Made by a program: the position numbers and the translations under genes. 64,000 bases of DNA from Ramlibacter lithotrophicus (GTDB taxonomy: Bacteria; Pseudomonadota; Gammaproteobacteria; Burkholderiales; Burkholderiaceae_C). The notes beneath the pieces are model-generated. The model worked only from the letters and a program-made list of their open reading frames with translations, was not told the origin of the DNA and did no database searches. Below are positions 25,799 to 34,098 of this stretch, piece by piece (positions within the stretch are counted from its first letter, which is position 1; each line of letters begins with the position of its first letter). The DNA is taken from positions 1 through 64,000 of the forward strand of contig NZ_VTOX01000005.1 of NCBI RefSeq assembly GCF_012184415.1. Reading direction: 5' to 3'.

Positions 25799-27757
25799 TT
25801 ACTCTCCGAGCCCCATCTGGATGTAGCCCGTCGGGCACACGTCCTTGCAGATGTGGCAGCCGATGCACTTGCTGTAGTCGGTGTCGACATAGCGGCCCGT
25901 CGTCGACTTCGCCTTGGGCACCTTGAACACCGCGGTCTGCGGGCAGTACACCACGCAGTTGTCGCACTCGAAGCACTGGCCGCAGCTCATGCAGCGCTTG
26001 GCTTCGGCCTGCGCCTGGGCCTCCAGCAGCGGCAGCATCCGCTCCTCGAAGTTGTCCAGCGCCTCCTCCTTGCTGAGGGTCAACACCTTGCGCCGGTTGC
26101 GCGGCGTGTACTGGAAGTGGCCCAGGAACAGCTCGGTGCTCGGAATCACGTAGCGGTCGGAGCGGTTCTCGTAGTTGTGGATGGCGCCCACGTTCTGGTC
26201 GGTGCCGTGCAAGGGCGCCTCGATCCTGGCGGTCGGCAGCCCCTTCTCCACCATCTTGCGCATCAGGTCGAAACCGTGGACGTCGATCTTCGGGCGCTTG
26301 TCGATGGCCTCCCCGCGCAGGTGCCGGTCGATGCCATCCGCCGCGATGGCCCCCTGCCCGATCGCCGTCGTCAGCAGGTGCGGTCGCACCACGTCGCCGC
26401 CGACGAACATGCCGGGCTGGCCCTGCACCTGGTAGTTCCTGTCGGCGGTGATGCCGCCCTTGCCGTTGTTCAGCCTCTCCAGGCCGGTGAAGTCGACCGC
26501 CTGGCCGATCGCCGAGACAATCAGGTCGGCTGCTATGTCCTCTTCGGTGCCGGCCACGGTCTTGATCTCCAGCCGGCCACCGACGAACTTCGCCTCGCAC
26601 TGCGCCACGCGCAATGCCGTGGCACGGCCGGTGGCGTCGCGCACCACGCCCACCGGCGACAGCCCGCCGCGGATCGCGATCCCTTCGGCCAGCGCCTGCT
26701 CGATCTCGTGCTTGTTGGCCTGCATCTTGTCGACGGTGAAGACCGAGGTCAGCGTGACTTCGGCACCCTGCCGCGCGGACAGCGCGGCGACGTCGTGCGC
26801 GGTCTGCCCGGCGATCACGTGCTCGGGCCGGTCGCTCTCGTGCGCATGCTCGATATGGCCCAGGCGGCGCGCCACCGTGGCGACGTCGATCGACGTGTCG
26901 CCGCCGCCGACCACCACCACCCGCTTGCCGACGTGCCGCATCCGCCCGTCGTTGAAGGCCTTCAGGAACGCGGTCGCCGTCACGCAGTTGGGCGCCTCGG
27001 CGCCATCCACCGGCAACGCCCGCCCGGCCTGGGCGCCCAGCCCCAGGAACACGGCGTCGTAATCGGCCTTCAGCTGCTCCAGCGTCACGGCGGTGCCGAT
27101 GCGGCAATTCATCCGCGTCTGCACGCCCAGGTCGAGGATGCGCTGGATCTCGGCGTCGAGCACCTCGCGCGGCGTGCGGAAGCCCGGGATCCCGTAACGC
27201 ATCATCCCGCCCAGGTGCTCGCGTTCGTCGAAGATCGTGACCGAATGGCCTTTGCGCGCGAGCTGGTACGCAACCGACAGCCCGGCCGGCCCGCCGCCGA
27301 TCACCGCCACGGTCTTGCCGGTGCGCTCCCTGGGCGCCGGAAACGCCAGCTTGTGCTCGATCGCCCACTCGCCGAGGAAGTGCTCGACCGAGTTGATGCC
27401 GACGAAGTCCTCGACCTCGTTGCGGTTGCAGCCCGATTCGCAGGGCGCCGGACACACGCGGCCCATGACCGAAGGCAGCGGATTGGCTTCCGTCAGGCGG
27501 CGCCAGGCGTATTCCTGCCACGGCACGCCCGCTGGCGGTTTCTCGATCCCGCGCACGATGTTGAGGTAGCCCCGGATGTCCTCGCCCGAGGGGCAGCTGC
27601 CCTGGCACGGCGGCGTGCTCTGGACATACGTCGGGCACTTGTGCGAATGGTCCGCGTCGAAGATCTCCTGCTGCCAGGCGAGCGGCTGGTGGTCGCCGTC
27701 CTTGAAGCGGCGAAAGGTGACCGGCTTGGCCTGGACGTTCTCAGGGATGGCGGACAT
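25799..27757 (-). CDS. dsrL: DsrL, iron-sulfur flavoprotein NAD(P)H oxidoreductase
   Basis: 652 aa, GltD-like flavoprotein acting as redox partner of DsrAB in the cytoplasm, moving electrons between sulfite reductase and NAD(P). N-terminal cysteines (CPTYVQSTPPCQGSCPSGEDI; CPAPCESGC) hold Fe-S clusters. The FAD site is VAVIGGGPAGLSVAYQLARKG and the second nucleotide site VVVVGGGDTSIDVA. A C-terminal ferredoxin region (CMSCGQCFECDNC, CIGCHICKDVCPTG) is typical of DsrL. Its length matches the oxidative-pathway enzyme. The start ATG lies within the sqr 3' end (17-base overlap). Confidence 0.95.
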   Translation of the reverse strand: MSAIPENVQAKPVTFRRFKDGDHQPLAWQQEIFDADHSHKCPTYVQSTPPCQGSCPSGEDIRGYLNIVRGIEKPPAGVPWQEYAWRRLTEANPLPSVMGRVCPAPCESGCNRNEVEDFVGINSVEHFLGEWAIEHKLAFPAPRERTGKTVAVIGGGPAGLSVAYQLARKGHSVTIFDEREHLGGMMRYGIPGFRTPREVLDAEIQRILDLGVQTRMNCRIGTAVTLEQLKADYDAVFLGLGAQAGRALPVDGAEAPNCVTATAFLKAFNDGRMRHVGKRVVVVGGGDTSIDVATVARRLGHIEHAHESDRPEHVIAGQTAHDVAALSARQGAEVTLTSVFTVDKMQANKHEIEQALAEGIAIRGGLSPVGVVRDATGRATALRVAQCEAKFVGGRLEIKTVAGTEEDIAADLIVSAIGQAVDFTGLERLNNGKGGITADRNYQVQGQPGMFVGGDVVRPHLLTTAIGQGAIAADGIDRHLRGEAIDKRPKIDVHGFDLMRKMVEKGLPTARIEAPLHGTDQNVGAIHNYENRSDRYVIPSTELFLGHFQYTPRNRRKVLTLSKEEALDNFEERMLPLLEAQAQAEAKRCMSCGQCFECDNCVVYCPQTAVFKVPKAKSTTGRYVDTDYSKCIGCHICKDVCPTGYIQMGLGE

Positions 27758-29069
27758 TGGTGAGATCCTGTGCTGTGGTTGCGACCGGCTGGCCGTGCTT
27801 GATCACCCGCACGATGCCCAGCGCCTTGAGGATGTATTTCTCGTAGATCGGTTCGGACGTCCCGGTGCGCAGCTTGCGCATGAAGTACTTCTCGTAGGCG
27901 ATCTTGGCCAGATGCACCCACTTGCCCTTCTTGAACCAGTTCACGTTGCGCGGCGGAATCTGCGGCAGCGCCACGAAGGCGGCGCCGGTGTCGCCCATGT
28001 CGGCCAGGCAGATCGCGTTCCAGGTGCCCTTGGTGCTGGCCGTGCTGCCGGCGAGTTCGTCGGCGATGTTGTGGACGATCGCCGTGACCATGGTTTCGAT
28101 CATGTAACCGGTCTTGGGCGCGCCCGTCGCCACCGGCGTCACCTCGACCGGGGGAATGGCCACGCAGACGCCGGCCGAGAAGATGTTCTTGTAGGCCTTG
28201 CTGCGCTGGTAGTCGTCGATCAGGACGAAGCCGCGCGGATTGCACAGGTTGGGCACGGCAGCCACCGCGTCCACGCCCTTGAACGCGGGCAGCATCATGG
28301 AAAGCCTGAACGCGATCTCGTGCTCCTTGAACACGTCGCCGCGGTCGTCGAGCTGCGTCACGAACAGCTTCCCGGGCTCCACCTTCGTGGTCTTCGCGTT
28401 GGTGATCCACTTGATGTCGTGGTTGCGCATGTCGGACTCGAGCAGCGACTTGGAGTCGCCGACGCCGCCCAGCCCCAGGTGGCCGATGTACGGTTCGCTG
28501 GTCACGAAGGTGATCGGCACCTTGTGGCGCAATTTGCGGCGGCGCAGGTCGGTGTCCAGGATGAACGCGAACTCGTAGGCCGGGCCGAAGCAGCTCGCGC
28601 CCGGCATGGCGCCGACGACGACCGGACCCGGGTTCTGGAGGAACTCCTGGTAATCGGCCCAGAACATCTCGGCATGGCCGACGGCGCAGACCGAATGGGT
28701 GTGGCCGCCGTGCGGGCCCGATCCCGGCACTTCGGCGAAGCTCAGCTTCGGCCCGGTCGTGATGACGAGATAGTCGTAGTCGAGGACTTCCCCGCCTTCG
28801 AGCTCCATCCGGTTGTGGTCGGCGTCGATCCTGGTCGCGGCCTTTGGAATGAAGCCCACGCCCTTGCGCTCCAGCAGCGGCGCGATCTGCACCACCACGT
28901 CCTCGCGCTTGCGCCAGCCGACCGCCAGCCAGGGATTGGACGGGACGAACTGGAAGTAGTCCAGCGCGCTGACGACAGTGATGCGGTGCTCCTTGGGGAG
29001 CATGTCGCGCATCTCGATCGCGCAGGGCATGCCGCCGATGCCGGCGCCGAGGATGACGATGTGGGCCAT
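27741..29069 (-). CDS. sqr: Sulfide:quinone oxidoreductase
   Basis: 442 aa membrane-associated FAD enzyme that oxidises sulfide to sulfane sulfur and reduces quinone. HIVILGAGIGGM is the FAD Rossmann motif. The three catalytic cysteines are present: Cys128 (HSVCAV), Cys160 (MPGASCFGPAYE) and Cys354 (NAICLADMGD). That is nearly the same numbering as in Acidithiobacillus ferrooxidans SQR, which it resembles throughout (TFVTSEPYIGHLGLGGVGDSK). The second of two ATGs (29069) is chosen, as GGGAGG is seven bases upstream. It is unusually inserted between dsrK and dsrL. Confidence 0.93.
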   Translation of the reverse strand: MAHIVILGAGIGGMPCAIEMRDMLPKEHRITVVSALDYFQFVPSNPWLAVGWRKREDVVVQIAPLLERKGVGFIPKAATRIDADHNRMELEGGEVLDYDYLVITTGPKLSFAEVPGSGPHGGHTHSVCAVGHAEMFWADYQEFLQNPGPVVVGAMPGASCFGPAYEFAFILDTDLRRRKLRHKVPITFVTSEPYIGHLGLGGVGDSKSLLESDMRNHDIKWITNAKTTKVEPGKLFVTQLDDRGDVFKEHEIAFRLSMMLPAFKGVDAVAAVPNLCNPRGFVLIDDYQRSKAYKNIFSAGVCVAIPPVEVTPVATGAPKTGYMIETMVTAIVHNIADELAGSTASTKGTWNAICLADMGDTGAAFVALPQIPPRNVNWFKKGKWVHLAKIAYEKYFMRKLRTGTSEPIYEKYILKALGIVRVIKHGQPVATTAQDLTNVRHP

Positions 29070-29173
29070 GGTCATGCCTCCCGACGAGCCGCCTCTAGGG
29101 AGGCATGCGCCCCCTCGGGGGGCAGCGAACAAATGTGAGCGTGGGGGTTCATATCGCCTCCTCTGCAATCGAT

Positions 29174-30670
29174 TCAATGCGGCTCGCCGAGCCGGATGGC
29201 CTTGGAGACCAGCTGGTGCACGCCGCCGACCATGCTCATGTCGAAGCCGTAGTAGGGCAGCACCTTGCTGAACTGCGCCTTGCAGATGGCGCAGATCGTG
29301 GCCATGAAATTGACGCCGTGCTGGTCGACGACGTGCTTGAGCGCTTCCATCCGGGGCAGCGCGCCCTTGACGCGCAGCTCCATCAGGTCGTCGGTGAGCA
29401 GCCCGCCGCCGCCCCCGCAGCAGAAAGTGCCCTCGTGGATGGTCTCCGGCGCCATGTCGTGGAACCGGTTGGCCACGGCCTTGATGATCTCGCGCGGGAT
29501 GACGAACTGCCCGCCCGGCATGGTTCCCATGCGCGAGCCGCGTGCGACGTTGCACGAATCGTGAAAGGTGATGATGCGGTCGTCGTTCCTTTCCTTGTCG
29601 AACTTCAGGGCCCCAGCCTGGATCAGGTCGTAGGTCAATTCGCAGATGTGCTGCGGCACCGGATAGCGCCGGTCCAGCCAGTCGAACGGACCCATCAGCG
29701 TGTTCCAGAAGCTGTAGGCCACGCGCCAGGCGTGGCCGCATTCGCCGACCACGATTCGCCGCACGCCCAACTCCTGCGCCGCTTCCTTGACGCGCAAGGA
29801 GATGTTGCGCATTTGCTCGTAGTTGCCGATGAAGAGGCCGAAATTGCCGGCTTCGCTGGCCTTGGAGCTCAAGGTCCAGGAGATTCCCGCGGCATGGAAC
29901 ACCTTGGCATAGCCGATCAGGCTTTCCACGTGCGGCTCGGAGAAGAAGTCGGCCGATGGCGTCACCAGCAGCACTTCGGCCCCTTCGACGTCCAGGGGGA
30001 AGCGGACGTCGATGCCGGTCTCTTCCTTCGTGTCCTCTTCCAGGCCGGCGAGCGTGTCGGCCAGCGCCGGCTCGGGAATGCCCAGGTTGTTGCCGATGCG
30101 GTGCACCTTGCCGATGATCTCGTTGGCGTACTTCTGGCCCAGTCCGACCGAGTCCATGATCTCGCGCGCCGCCATGGTGATCTCGGCGGTGTCTATGCCG
30201 TAGGGGCAGAACACCGAACAGCGCCGGCATTCGGAGCACTGGTTGTAATAGCTCCACCACTGGTCCAGCACGTCCTTCGTCAGATCGGTGGCGCCGACCA
30301 GCTTCGGGAAGTGCTTGCCGGCGAACGTGAAGTAGCGGCGGTAGACCGAACGCATCAGGTCCTGGCGGGCGACCGGCATGTTCTTCGGATCGCCGGTGCC
30401 CAGGAAGTAATGGCACTTGTCGGAACAGGCGCCGCAGTGCACGCAGGCGTCCATGTAAACGCGCAAGCTGCGGTACTTGTCCAGCAGTTCGCCCATCCTG
30501 GCGAGCGCGCGCTGCTCCCAGCCGTCCGCCACCTCGCCCGGAAAGCCGATCGCCGACTGGATCGCCGCGGAGGCGACGAACGGCTTGCTGTGCGCCATCG
30601 CCCCGACGGCGACCAGCGGGATCACCGGATAGGGCTTGAGCGTGGGCGTGTCGAAAGCTGCGGCGGCCAC
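29174..30670 (-). CDS. dsrK: DsrK, cytoplasmic HdrD-like iron-sulfur subunit
   Basis: 498 aa from GTG at 30670 (GAGGAAAGATC upstream). An internal ATG at 30597 would cut 24 residues. Two [4Fe-4S] motifs come first: CVHCGACSDKCHYF and CSECRRCSVFCPYGID. The HdrD-type cysteine motifs follow (GECGHAW, FHDSCNVARG, FCCGGGGG, ATICAICK), the site thought to handle the DsrC trisulfide. It forms the DsrMK module with the next gene. The gap of about 100 bases before sqr has no gene. Confidence 0.95.
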   Translation of the reverse strand: MAAAAFDTPTLKPYPVIPLVAVGAMAHSKPFVASAAIQSAIGFPGEVADGWEQRALARMGELLDKYRSLRVYMDACVHCGACSDKCHYFLGTGDPKNMPVARQDLMRSVYRRYFTFAGKHFPKLVGATDLTKDVLDQWWSYYNQCSECRRCSVFCPYGIDTAEITMAAREIMDSVGLGQKYANEIIGKVHRIGNNLGIPEPALADTLAGLEEDTKEETGIDVRFPLDVEGAEVLLVTPSADFFSEPHVESLIGYAKVFHAAGISWTLSSKASEAGNFGLFIGNYEQMRNISLRVKEAAQELGVRRIVVGECGHAWRVAYSFWNTLMGPFDWLDRRYPVPQHICELTYDLIQAGALKFDKERNDDRIITFHDSCNVARGSRMGTMPGGQFVIPREIIKAVANRFHDMAPETIHEGTFCCGGGGGLLTDDLMELRVKGALPRMEALKHVVDQHGVNFMATICAICKAQFSKVLPYYGFDMSMVGGVHQLVSKAIRLGEPH

Positions 30671-30681
30671 GATCTTTCCTC

Positions 30682-31416
30682 TCAGGAACGGCGTTCCAGC
30701 CGGGCCGCCCAGGGGGCGACATGGCGCTGTTCGCGCGACGTGTCGGCCTGGTTGCGGGTGGGGCTGAAGAACAGCGCCGGGCCGTGCATCAGCTTGCTGA
30801 TCGGGAAGATCGCCATCAGCAGCGCGACCAGCGCCAGGTGCACCAGCAGCGGCGGATCCAGCGGCAGCGGCTGCAGGTCCAGGCGCAGCAGGCCCAGGGT
30901 GAATGCCTTCACCGCCACGATGTCGGTGTGGTTCACGAAGCGCATCACGAGCCCGCTGGCGCCGATGGCGACGAGGAGCAGCAGGTGCAGGTGGTCCGAC
31001 GGCGTGGAGATGTAGCGCACCCGGTCGACCAGCCAGCGCCGCGCCCACAGGCCGGCCAGCCCCAGCACCATCGCGATGCCGGCGTATGCGCCCACCGACT
31101 GCACCAGCACGATCGGTTCCCATACCGGCTGCTGGAAATAGCGCACGTGGCGCAGCAGCACGACCAGCAGCGCGGCGTGGAAGGTCCAGCCGAACAACCA
31201 GGTCCACTTGCTGGAGCGGAACAGGCTTTCGAAGAACACCACTTCGCGCGCCATCCGCAGCGCGACCCCACGCCGCGTGGTGGGTGCCGGCGTGGTCGGG
31301 ATCTTCAGCGGCGCGGGCGTGCGCAGGTAGCCGCGGAGCTTCAGCGCGACGCCGGCCACCAGCACCGATGCCGACAGGTACAGCAGCGCGGCGTAGACGG
31401 CGGACAGGGTGGCCAT
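30682..31416 (-). CDS. dsrM: DsrM, membrane cytochrome b subunit
   Basis: 244 aa with five predicted helices, NarI-like diheme cytochrome b. Histidines in or near helices, such as WTFHAALLVVLLRHVRYF and STPSDHLHLLLLVAIG, could bind the two hemes. It anchors DsrK and exchanges electrons with quinones. Short length (about 240 aa) suits the DsrM of sulfur oxidisers. It is followed by dsrK after 11 bases. Confidence 0.94.
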   Translation of the reverse strand: MATLSAVYAALLYLSASVLVAGVALKLRGYLRTPAPLKIPTTPAPTTRRGVALRMAREVVFFESLFRSSKWTWLFGWTFHAALLVVLLRHVRYFQQPVWEPIVLVQSVGAYAGIAMVLGLAGLWARRWLVDRVRYISTPSDHLHLLLLVAIGASGLVMRFVNHTDIVAVKAFTLGLLRLDLQPLPLDPPLLVHLALVALLMAIFPISKLMHGPALFFSPTRNQADTSREQRHVAPWAARLERRS

Positions 31417-31444
31417 GGTGCGGACTTCGCGCTGACGGATGGCC

Positions 31445-31777
31445 TCAGACGCAGCCGGTCGGCTTGGGCAGGCCGGCGATCTTGCACGCCTGCTTGGCCG
31501 GGCCGTAGGGAAACAGCTCGTACAGGTACTTGCTGTTGCCCTTGTCGGGCCCCAGCTGCTTGCCGATGGCCTTGGTCAGCACCCGCACGGCCGGGGCGAT
31601 CTGGTACTCGTTGTAGTAGTCGCGCAGGAAATTGACGACCTCCCAGTGGTTGGGCGTCATGTCCACGTTCTCCGTCTTGGCGATGATGTTGGCCAGGTCC
31701 TCGTTCCATTCGGCGAGGTTGACCAGGTAGCCCTCCTCGTCCGTCTCGTAGGTGGCGCCGTTGATTTCGATGGGCAT
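31445..31777 (-). CDS. dsrC: DsrC, sulfur-carrier protein with both redox cysteines
   Basis: 110 aa. Canonical C-terminal arm KQACKIAGLPKPTGCV with Cys98 and Cys109. The latter accepts sulfur from DsrEFH, and both form the trisulfide/disulfide exchanged with DsrAB and DsrK. Body motifs are YETDEEGYLVNLAEWNEDL and MTPNHWEVVNFLRDYYNEY. It is the only one of three DsrC homologues in this window that keeps the cysteines, so it is the working carrier. It sits in the classic dsrEFHCMK order. Confidence 0.96.
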   Translation of the reverse strand: MPIEINGATYETDEEGYLVNLAEWNEDLANIIAKTENVDMTPNHWEVVNFLRDYYNEYQIAPAVRVLTKAIGKQLGPDKGNSKYLYELFPYGPAKQACKIAGLPKPTGCV

Positions 31778-31795
31778 GGGTGCTCCTCTTTCGCG

Positions 31796-32095
31796 TCAAA
31801 GCCAGGATTGGCAGGTTGGATGTCCGGCGGCCAGGTCGACGAAGCCGGCGTAATCGACGGGCTCGATGCCCGCAAGGCGGCGCGCGGCCATGCCGCGCGC
31901 CTCGAGGTCCGGCAGCAGCACGTAGACCTTCAGCCGCTGCAGCGCGCTGTCCAGGCCGCAGCGAGCCGCCAGCGCGGGGCTCGCGGCGTACACCGCGTCC
32001 TCGATCAGCAGGACGCTGTGCCCGTCCTGCGCCAGGCGCAGGCAGCTTTGCAGCGCGCCGGCGGCATCCGGAGACTTGTTGACGATGTGCAGCAT
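31796..32095 (-). CDS. dsrH: DsrH, subunit of the DsrEFH sulfur relay (TusB type)
   Basis: 99 aa. MLHIVNKSPDAAGALQSCLR is the standard N-terminus; VLLIEDAVYAA is the central strand-loop. It forms the DsrE2F2H2 heterohexamer in the cytoplasm that passes sulfane sulfur to DsrC. It starts ten bases after dsrF ends. Confidence 0.94.
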   Translation of the reverse strand: MLHIVNKSPDAAGALQSCLRLAQDGHSVLLIEDAVYAASPALAARCGLDSALQRLKVYVLLPDLEARGMAARRLAGIEPVDYAGFVDLAAGHPTCQSWL

Positions 32096-32105
32096 GGGTG
32101 GCCCT

Positions 32106-32462
32106 TCAGAAGGAAAGGACGACGTCCTGCGCCGCCATCAGGTCGGCCAGTTCGGCGCCGGAGAGCACCGCCACCGGCACCATCAGGTCGTCTTCGGTGA
32201 GGCCGCGCCGCTGCAGCGACTCGCGTTCGACGTACAGCTTGTTGATGTCGTAGTCGTCCAGCGCCCGGTAGGTGGGCGAGAAGTTCTTGACGCCGATCGC
32301 CTTGGTGTTCTGCGCCTTGGCGAGCTGCCAGACGCCGTCGTCCATGAAGACGAGGCTGCAGTCCTGGTCGAACGTCGCGGCGATCAGGACGACCTCGAGG
32401 CTCTCGAGCGCATAGACGGTGCCGTACGGCGCCTTGCGGTTGACGAACATGAATTTCTTCAT
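32106..32462 (-). CDS. dsrF: DsrF, subunit of the DsrEFH sulfur relay (TusC type)
   Basis: 118 aa from the ATG at 32462 (MKKFMFVNRKAPYGTVYALE). The frame continues upstream through a palindromic repeat, so the first ATG of the conserved region is used. The body QDCSLVFMDDGVWQLAKAQ and terminal MAAQDVVLSF are typical of the DsrF/TusC family. It has no catalytic persulfide cysteine equivalent to DsrE Cys78. Confidence 0.93.
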   Translation of the reverse strand: MKKFMFVNRKAPYGTVYALESLEVVLIAATFDQDCSLVFMDDGVWQLAKAQNTKAIGVKNFSPTYRALDDYDINKLYVERESLQRRGLTEDDLMVPVAVLSGAELADLMAAQDVVLSF

Positions 32463-32515
32463 CGCGATTGCTCCGCCGCTGTGCGCGCCATCCGCGGCGC
32501 ATGAAAACCGGGTGC

Positions 32516-32612
32516 TCCCTCTCCCGCCTGGCGGGAGAGGGTTGGGGTGAGGGTTGGCGCGCCACTTGGCACCCTCGTCCCCCGCCTTCTCGCGCAAGCG
32601 GGAGAAGGCGCC
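32516..32612. repeat. Two palindromic repeat units between dsrE and dsrF
   Basis: CCCTCTCCCGCCTGGCGGGAGAGGG (32518-32542) is a near-perfect hairpin followed by TTGGGGTGAGGG, a widely dispersed proteobacterial intergenic repeat. A second hairpin, CGCCTTCTCGCGCAAGCGGGAGAAGGCG, lies at 32583-32610. Neither is followed by a T-run on the minus strand, so they are not simple intrinsic terminators. The 192-base gap is the largest between consecutive genes of the dsrA-to-dsrM stretch. Confidence 0.8.
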
Positions 32613-32654
32613 AGGGCGGCGGCGCAGGCGGTGCGATAAGAGCCGGCCTTCATC

Positions 32655-33014
32655 TCAGTCCCCGAACGTCACCAGCCGGTCGCTCTTGATGCCGGCGTCG
32701 ACCAGCTGCCCCAGCCCGGAGATGCGGAACCCCGGGGCCAGCACTTCGTCCTTGATGCCGCGGCGCAGCGCCGCGGCGACGCAGACCACCAGGTCGACCT
32801 GGTGCTCCGCATTCAGCTTTGACCAGCGGTTGACGATGTGGCGGTCGTCCTGCGGCGGCTCGGTCAGCTTCGTCGCGTTGTAGACGCCGTCGTGATAGAA
32901 GAAGACGCGCTTGACCTCGTGGCCGCGTGCGATGGCCGCGGCCGCGAAGTTCCAGGCGGTGTCGGCCGCCTGGTGGGTGTAAGGGCCTTCGCTGACCAGC
33001 AGGGAGAATCGCAT
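32655..33014 (-). CDS. dsrE: DsrE, sulfurtransferase subunit of DsrEFH
   Basis: 119 aa. MRFSLLVSEGPYTHQAADTA is the usual opening; the active-site Cys78 lies in DLVVCVAAALRRG. It takes up sulfane sulfur from upstream donors and hands it to DsrC. Presence of DsrEFH marks an oxidative Dsr system. It starts two bases after dsrB ends. Confidence 0.95.
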   Translation of the reverse strand: MRFSLLVSEGPYTHQAADTAWNFAAAAIARGHEVKRVFFYHDGVYNATKLTEPPQDDRHIVNRWSKLNAEHQVDLVVCVAAALRRGIKDEVLAPGFRISGLGQLVDAGIKSDRLVTFGD

Positions 33015-33016
33015 GA

Positions 33017-34084
33017 TTAGAAGCGGATGTGCGCCGACGCGTTCAGGTTGGCGCGCGAGCCGCGCCAATCGTCGATCAGGTACTTGGTGAACGGCAGGTC
33101 GCACTTCTCGAAGAAGCGCGGCCAGCCGATGCGCTCGACCCAGTCCGACAGGCGCTCCCAGGGCCGCGCGTCTTCCTTGTACGTGTACAGGATCTTCTTG
33201 ACGATGGCCGACACTTCCGGCCAGCGCGGCGGGTTGTTTGGGATGCCCGAGGCGACCATCTTCATGAAGGTCGGCTTGCCGCGGGCGTTGGAATTCTTGC
33301 CGCCCACCCAGATCGCGAGCTTGGAATGCTCGGGATCGTTGATCTGCATCGGCGGGCACGGCGGGTAGCAGGCGCCGCAGCAGATGCATTTCTTCTCGTC
33401 GACTTCCAGCGACGGCTTGCCGTTCACCAGCGCCGGCCGGATCGCCGCGACCGGGCAGCGCGCCACCACGGCCGGCCGCTCGCAGACGTTGGCCACCAGA
33501 TCGTGGTTGATCTTCGGCGGCTTGGTGTGCTGCATGATGATCGCGATGTCGGCCTGGCCGCCGCAGTTGATCTCGCAGCAGGAGGTCGACATGTGGACGC
33601 GGTTGGGCATCTCCTCGCGGATGAACTCGGTGTAGAGGTCGTCCATGAGCGCCTTGACGGCGCCGGAGGCGTCGGTGCCCGGAATGTCGCAGTGCAACCA
33701 GCCCTGGGTGTGGGCGATCATCGAGACCGAGTTGCCGGTGCCGCCGACCGGGAACCCGCTCTCGGTGAGCGCGTTGATCAGCGGCGCCACCTTGTTCGGG
33801 TCGCCCACCATGAACTCGATGTTCGAGCGGATGGTGAAGCGCACGTGGCCGTCGGCGTAGGTGTCGGCGATGTCGCACAGCTTGCGGATGGTGTACACGT
33901 CCATCTGCCGCTGCGTGCCGGCGCGCACGGTCCACACCTCGTCGCCGTCCCACGCGACGTGGTGCAGCACGCCGGGGCGCGGGCGGTCGTGGTACTTCCA
34001 GTTGCCGTAGTTCTTCGCGAGTTTCGGGTGCAGGAACGGCCTGTTGTCGGGGCAGCCGCTTTCGATGGGGGTGCGATGGGCCAT
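33017..34084 (-). CDS. dsrB: Reverse dissimilatory sulfite reductase beta subunit DsrB
   Basis: 355 aa. Partner of DsrA in the cytoplasmic siroheme enzyme that, in oxidisers, converts DsrC-bound sulfur to sulfite. The siroheme/cluster region has MSTSCCEINCGGQADI. The ferredoxin domain has KKCICCGACYPPCPPMQI. The ending SLNASAHIRF-like tail (NLNASAHIRF) is the common DsrB C-terminus. Length is normal. It starts 14 bases after dsrA stops. Confidence 0.97.
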   Translation of the reverse strand: MAHRTPIESGCPDNRPFLHPKLAKNYGNWKYHDRPRPGVLHHVAWDGDEVWTVRAGTQRQMDVYTIRKLCDIADTYADGHVRFTIRSNIEFMVGDPNKVAPLINALTESGFPVGGTGNSVSMIAHTQGWLHCDIPGTDASGAVKALMDDLYTEFIREEMPNRVHMSTSCCEINCGGQADIAIIMQHTKPPKINHDLVANVCERPAVVARCPVAAIRPALVNGKPSLEVDEKKCICCGACYPPCPPMQINDPEHSKLAIWVGGKNSNARGKPTFMKMVASGIPNNPPRWPEVSAIVKKILYTYKEDARPWERLSDWVERIGWPRFFEKCDLPFTKYLIDDWRGSRANLNASAHIRF

Positions 34085-34098
34085 GCTGGCGCTCTCCT

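Noticed and set aside
24627-27638. A single 1003-codon minus-strand frame covering dsrO and most of dsrL
   Set aside because: The upstream part is another frame of dsrL and dsrJ. The true dsrO starts at GTG 25370 with a Tat signal.
27741-27757. Possible frameshift joining dsrL and sqr
   Set aside because: Both genes have complete ends and normal lengths; the 17-base overlap is ordinary coupling. The same holds for the epsG/wecG-like and DUF3182/hydrolase overlaps.
32518-32610. Intrinsic terminators between dsrE and dsrF
   Set aside because: The hairpins lack a T-run on the minus strand and match dispersed palindromic repeats.
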